Position numbers and translations under genes: made by a program | Shown: positions 58,901 to 64,000 of the stretch, in pieces | Position numbering within the stretch: the first letter of the stretch is position 1 | Layout: each line of letters opens with the position of its first letter | DNA from: Opisthocomus hoazin | Taxonomy: Eukaryota > Chordata > Aves > Opisthocomiformes > Opisthocomidae | DNA length: 64,000 nucleotides | Assembly: GCF_030867145.1 (NCBI RefSeq) | Contig: NC_134428.1 | Location: 19,695,537 to 19,759,536, forward strand | Reading direction: 5' to 3' | The notes under the pieces: generated by a model | What the model was told of the DNA's origin: nothing | Seen by the model: only the letters and a program-made list of their open reading frames with translations | Database searches by the model: none

Positions 58901-61900
58901 TCTTCCAGGCTCTCCGCTTCCTCCCGGTCTGCTTGCAGTGCCACCACAAGCCCCCCTCCACACACCACCTTGGTGTCCCTCCAGCCTCCGTCCTAAACCA
59001 GAGCGACCCATGCTGCCGCGGCAGCCGCAGAACGACAACTCCAGACAAAAACACAACTCCTTCTTGCCGTACCTCCCGCTCATCTATCCCTGCAGCCCAA
59101 GCAATGAGCCGCTTCGCTGCTGCTGCTGCTCAATCCCTCACGCTGCCTCTTCCAGCCCTGAAAGCTCCTGCTGTGGCTCAGGAAAGCCGGAGCACTGGGG
59201 AAGAGCGTTTTGCTCAATTGTCCAGAGAGGATTCGAAGAGCTTGGTTTGCACCCGAAAGGGTGGCCTTTCCTGGAGACTCAGCCCACCTCTGAGCATCCC
59301 AAGGCTGAGGTAACACCAGGGATGGCGGCAGCCAGCTTTCCGAGCTGCTCCTGCCATAGCTTCCAGGAGAAGCCCTGCAGAGGGAGCTTCAGCCCCGGCC
59401 AGGAGCTCCGAGCGGTGGGAGATCCACTCCTGCAGCCTCCTGGCTTGGAAATCCACCCCTGCAGCCTCCCACCTCCCACGCCCGACGGAGACCCGGGGCG
59501 GGCGAAGGCTGGCTCCAGCCCGGTGCCCACGGGAGGGACAGCCCCGGCAAGAAGCCCCAGCTCCGGGGCCTCTGGGACATGGCGTGTCTGCACAAAGGGG
59601 TCACCCCACACAGAGCATCGGCCTCCAGCTCCCATGGGTGCCTCCACTTCATCTGGTGGCGCAGTATGGCTTCTGGGGGGTACGTGCTAACGAGGGACTG
59701 TAAGAACATCCCTTAAAATGGTCACAGCCCGATGCACATCTCGCCCTGCCCCTCTGGGTGCCCGCTGTTTAATTAGACACCTCCATCACAACGGCACCCA
59801 GATATACCCATTTTGAGCAGGGTGCTGGGGCTGGTTTCAGTCTCTCATTCGCCAGCAGGACACATCGAGCAGCTGACAAAGCCACCAGGCTGAGGTTGAG
59901 CAGGAACTGCATCTCCAGCCCTGCCGCACGACGCAGTCCCACCCCGCGAAGCTCGGAGGGGGGCAGCACGGCGACCCCCTTCATCTGTCCATATTTTACC
60001 CCTTTGGGGGCCTTACTCCAGCAAATGCTGCCGGGGTGGAAGGGCTTTCCCAGGTGTTTGAAGGGTTGAGTAAGCACACGTGGGATTATCCCACCCTAGA
60101 GCTGAGCCCGCTTTCTTCTGGGGCACTGCAGCAGAAGAGCCAAGCGGAAAGCAGCATGGGATGCTCAGGATCGCTGCCGAGGTCCTCAGTGGAAACCCCC
60201 CTGCCGAACCCTGCCCTGGTGGGAGGCTGGCCAGCTCATGTCAGGATTAGGCGGGGAGGGATCAAACCCCAGAAATATGGGGCAGGAGCCTAAAAGTGCT
60301 TCGGATCGGGGAGAGGCAGCACCTCAGGGGTACAAGAGGACACCCTGGGGCTGCTGGGGAGTACGGGAGGGAGCGAAGGGCAACAGGGGACTGCAGGCGA
60401 GTCCCGGGGCTTCCTCTGGTCCCAAGAGGTGGGAGCTGATCCCAGAGGCTGTCATCTTCTGGCAGCCCTTCCTCAGCCAAAAGAGCAGACCAATTTCAGG
60501 GAAGTTGAAAGAAATTCAACCTGGGCGTTATCAGATGGCATCAGAATGCGCCCTGCCAAACCATCAGCATGAAGGCAGGAGGAACCACAGGAGACCTGCG
60601 AGATGGCTCCTTCCACGAGTCCCCAGCAGAAAGCTCAGCATTTTAAACCCAAAAAACAGCTACAGTAAAACCCTGACTCCGTTCCTTGCAGCTGGGCTAA
60701 GCAGACCACCAAAGCCCAGCAAACCGCAGACGCGGGCACAATGGTGGGATGCAAGCTTTCACAGGAAAGAGCTTCTTCCTCTTATTTTGGTGTAAGTTGC
60801 GGCCAGGGAGGTACCTGAGAGCGACTCAGTGATACTTGCTGTGCTAAAGCAGCACCCAGTGACAAGAGATGCCTGCTCCACACCATGGGACTTGCATATC
60901 CCACCAGGCGAAGAAGATAGAGGCAGGGGGTAAATTCGGGACCAGCCCTGCCAAAGCAGCTCCCTGGGACCTGCAAATGCACGGAGCGACACCCCGCTGT
61001 GCTGCGGGGCGTGAGGCCAGGCGGGCTGGCCATCTAGTATGCATGTGCCTATTATACACACATATGCATGTGGATGAACGCACATCACATGCACATTTCT
61101 GTGCATGTACAAAACCAGGCGATGCCATTAATTAACCCAATCTGACACACTAATTGCCTCCTGCCAGGAGCACTTGCGTTACACAGGAACCACATCCAGC
61201 CTCTGCAGTGCTGCCCTGCGAGCGCGACAGGCATCAGCCGGCTCCACCACAAAAACTGAGCAGCAGCAGAGGAGAGATCAGCTTTGCTCATCCTCAAGTG
61301 AAGAATATCTTGGGTTTTGGTGGCATTATTGGCCTACACAGTCTGGAGAGGAGCAACTGCTGCCAGCACAGGCTGCTTATCCCTAGCAGGGCTGCCTGGC
61401 TGGGCGTAACATTGCAGGCACTACGATGGCCAGATGTGACGTGAATGTGACAGATTTAGGTCCTGATTTTGCAGCCACTCTGGGGCTGCTGATATTTTAT
61501 GGGGAGTCTCAAATATTTGGGAGAGGGAAGAAAGGAGGAAAGATATTAAAACAAGGCTGTGAGGTGGCATCCACTGCAAACTCGCCTGGGTCTGCTCTGC
61601 ATGGACACCAGCCCGTGGAGACCAGACCCACGGGGCAGCGCAGTGACTGTCCCTGTTCTTCACAGCAGCCCCACCAGCTGGGACCCCTCTGAGAGCCTCC
61701 AGAAGGGCTGGGACCCCCTCACTGCCCCGACCTCAGCGTCCTGCAAATGACCCCCCCCCCAGACCCGTGAGTCCTCTTCTTTCATGGCTCCCTTCAGAAG
61801 CCCAAGGGCACCAAAGCAAGGGGATTTATTTCAATACAAACATGCAGATTTACATTTTATAAAGTACAAGACAGGCAGAGAAACAACCGGCTCCTCAGTT

Positions 61901-62424
61901 CTACAATGCAGTTTGCTCCCCTTTTGTGAGTCCTTAGCTCAAGTCTCGTCACCTTTCATCGCTCCGTTCACCCCGTCTCCTTCTCCGAGGAGCCTGCCTT
62001 AAAAACGCCTCTGCCCCTACATCTATTTGCAAGCAGAGGAACAGCAATTCCTTCCATTTGCATCTCGTTATTCAGAAGACATGGGCTTCAGCCTTCCTGC
62101 TTGGAAGGACAGGACAAACACGCTCAAAGCTGGTTGTGTATCCCATAGCCCCACCCCTCCCACACACCCCCAGCAACCCCCAGCTCAGTTAGAGCCTGGT
62201 GTGCCACAGACCGGCTCTGGGCAGCATCGATGGCCCAGGTCCACAACCAACCCTTCGTGTCACCTCCGCGCTCTCACCTTGCCATCTTCATGATAGACAA
62301 AGATGTTCCTTGTGCTATTGTCCTTCAAGTAAGTGATCTGCAGTCCGTGTGGGTTCCCGATTTTTGCAGGCTGGAAAGTCGCATTTAGATGTTCAATCTT
62401 CATAATTGCTTTGGGTTCTTTTGC
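52921..62424 (-). CDS. ADAP1: ADAP1 (centaurin-alpha-1) C-terminal part, six last coding exons
   Basis: ADAP1 is an Arf6 GTPase-activating protein with two PH domains that bind PI(3,4,5)P3 and Ins(1,3,4,5)P4. It acts in cytosol, plasma membrane and nucleus, mainly in neurons. Minus-strand exons in gene order: 62424-62278 (KEPKAIMKIEHLNATFQPAK), 56946-56863 (EIVDWFNAIRAARFHYLQVA), 54504-54442 (LVPKLSRNYLKEGYMEKTG), 54048-53977 (KRWFTMDDRRLMYFKDPL), 53553-53325 (HGITIVTPDRKFLFACETE) and 52949-52921 (VEAHFKHKP, stop). All have GT/AG borders and matching phases, 207 codons in total. They cover the end of PH1 and all of PH2. The N-terminal ArfGAP zinc finger and the start of PH1, about 167 residues by comparison with the 374-residue human protein, lie beyond 64000. 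No defects were seen. Confidence 0.96.
54505..56862 (-). other. ADAP1 intron
   Basis: GC-rich intron between the 56863 and 54504 exon ends. I see no repeat family or second gene. Confidence 0.6.
58216..58253. repeat. Perfect palindrome followed by A-run
   Basis: CCACTTCAA, one G, then TTGAAGTGG (58216-58234), directly followed by 19 A. It could form a hairpin on either strand. Confidence 0.8.
58481..58508. repeat. (TA)n microsatellite and G-run
   Basis: About nine TA units followed directly by a run of eight G, in an ADAP1 intron. Confidence 0.85.
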
Positions 62425-64000
62425 CTGGAAAACACAGCTGAGTGAGCAAACACCTGAGAATTGACTTTCAAATCAGAAAGCAGTTCACTTGGTCAGAAAA
62501 AACTCCTGATTGAGGCCATTAGCTAAAAAAAAATTACTGCCAGCCCACAAAACTGCCTGGTGATGAGACATCAGAAACTTTGCTCGGGCAGCAATGAGTG
62601 TTTTCTGCCAGCCTGGAAGAACACTCTGCTCTTCTGCAAAATTCAGCAGAGTTCATGGGGAGACAGGTTTCAGCCCAAAAGCAAGAAGGACAGGGCAGGT
62701 CTCATGATAGGACGTGGTGCTATGAACATAAACATCTTCACCCTGCCTCCTGCCCCAGCCTCTGTTCCACTGTCCCCTGACTCCTACATCAGCCTCTTTA
62801 CCCAATGACAAGTGACCAGCATTTACACCGGGATGAGCACTATCAAAGAAGAAAGAAAACAATTCAGCCAGACAAAAAAAAAAATCCACAGACTGCCAAC
62901 TAACTGGCCAGGATGCTTTCTGCATCTCAAGCACTCACAGCCAGTTCATCCTTGCCCAAGAAGATGGAGGATTATCCCCCTCGCCAGTGTCAGACCTGGG
63001 TGCTAGGCTGGCAGGAGGCACCACGCTCATGGCACCACCAGTCCCATCCTCTCACTTGGGCCATTGGCTTCTGACTCTGCTCCTCCGTTTGCCCTCCAAA
63101 CTGGGAACTTTCTTTCCAAAGGGACAAATGTATACCTTACGGCCCCCCTCTCGGGAGGGTTAGCCCAACGATGAGCCTTGTTCAGGCCCTCCCAGGCACT
63201 GATCCCACCTGCACCCTCTGTGGCAGGTCACTTGAACTCTGTAGCATGGTTTGTCCTCCTACAAAACATCTCCAGAAGTTCACCACCCTATCAGGACTGC
63301 ACTGAGAAGTGAAGTAGCAAGTGTGAATAAAACACTACAAAAAATAAACATTATGCTCTTGGTAAGACCAGTTTTAGGGCACAGGCAGGGGCCAGCAGCA
63401 GGTTGTGTGGTGGTTCCATGGTCCCCAGCACCACATGGAAGTCCCTGAGCTGGCAGAGATGCTAGCACTGCTCCGGGAACTTGGGGACTTGCCGCAGAGA
63501 CACGGCTACCACGGGTGACCACGGCGGGGAAATCCCAGCAAAGAGGACGCGTCGAGACAGCGCCGTTCCCACCACAGCTATGGTCAACAATGAAGCAAAG
63601 CAGCTTTACACTACTGGAGCAGTCAATAGTGACTGAATGGGGCTGCTGGGACTTTCACTTCTCCCTCGGTAATGACTGGCTCTCTCCTGTCCACAAGAGG
63701 CAATTGCACCATACCACACCAAGCTGAAGGAGAAGCTTGAAGGAGGTGCTATCAAAGCTGGCCACCAGGCATGGAGAAGTGTGGATGGATGTTCCCCTCC
63801 TCTGCACAGTGTGGCTCATCATGACACCACGATTGCATCAACTACTTGAGAAAACTGGCTGGAGGCTCCGTCCAGGCTGCTCTCAGATGCAACATCCCGG
63901 GGAGACTCAAAGGTCAGAGCAAACACTTTGGCTTCCTCCGTTACGTGGTGCAGAATAGTAAAGCGTCTATCCATTCATCACAAACGCAATTTTCACGGTA
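62425..64000 (-). other. ADAP1 intron, continues past the window
   Basis: The preceding ADAP1 exon, which should end in an FNRND-like motif, is not found here. I see no other gene. Confidence 0.55.

Larger units (their letters stand above)
56947..62277 (-). other. ADAP1 intron
   Basis: A long GC-rich intron with a 19-base A-run at 58235-58253, a TA microsatellite and many chance open frames (for example 58890-59690 +) lacking recognisable domains. Confidence 0.6.

Noticed and set aside
58890-59690. 266-codon plus-strand open frame inside ADAP1
   Set aside because: Pro/Ser-rich, without a domain, antisense within an ADAP1 intron of high GC content. A chance frame is more likely.

Overview
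The window looks like a sauropsid, most probably bird, nuclear chromosome. CR1 non-LTR retrotransposons with a repeated TTCTGTGA 3' end are frequent, introns are modest, and the gene order is SUN1 (+), GET4 (+), ADAP1 (-), the tail-to-tail order known for this block in vertebrates. Coding exons were found by matching short translated stretches to remembered SUN1, GET4 and ADAP1 proteins, then checking AG/GT borders and reading phase. No database search was run.

Layout. (1) 1-7.54 kb, copy A: the 3' half of SUN1, from the membrane exons to an intact stop, then a CR1 ORF1 fragment and a stub of GET4 exon 1. (2) 7.55-22.5 kb, copy B: SUN1 again, with the complete coiled-coil exon set but two single-base frameshifts, invaded by three CR1 insertions and ending in a broken GET4 copy (exon 1 and a frameshifted exon 3). 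(3) 22.5-36.8 kb: SUN1 5'-half exons running in order into copy C of the 3' half. Copy C lacks the coiled-coil exons, like A, and also the last two SUN-domain exons. It carries its own CR1 insertion with a 10-bp target duplication. (4) 37.4-49.4 kb: a complete nine-exon GET4 (327 codons) with a CpG-rich promoter and a poly(A) signal. (5) 49.4-52.9 kb: convergent intergenic/3' UTR sequence, AT-rich with microsatellites. (6) 52.9-64 kb: the last six coding exons of ADAP1 on the minus strand; the ArfGAP part lies beyond the right edge.

The most striking feature is the head-to-tail SUN1/GET4 duplication array. None of the SUN1 copies visible here is complete. A and C share one coiled-coil deletion whose flanking exons stay in phase, so they could encode a short-necked SUN1. 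B keeps the coiled coil but is frameshifted. The alternative, an assembly or haplotype artefact with uncorrected indels, cannot be excluded from sequence alone. GET4 (tail-anchored protein targeting), SUN1 (nuclear-envelope LINC complex) and ADAP1 (PI(3,4,5)P3/Arf6 signalling) are neighbours by old synteny and not one pathway.
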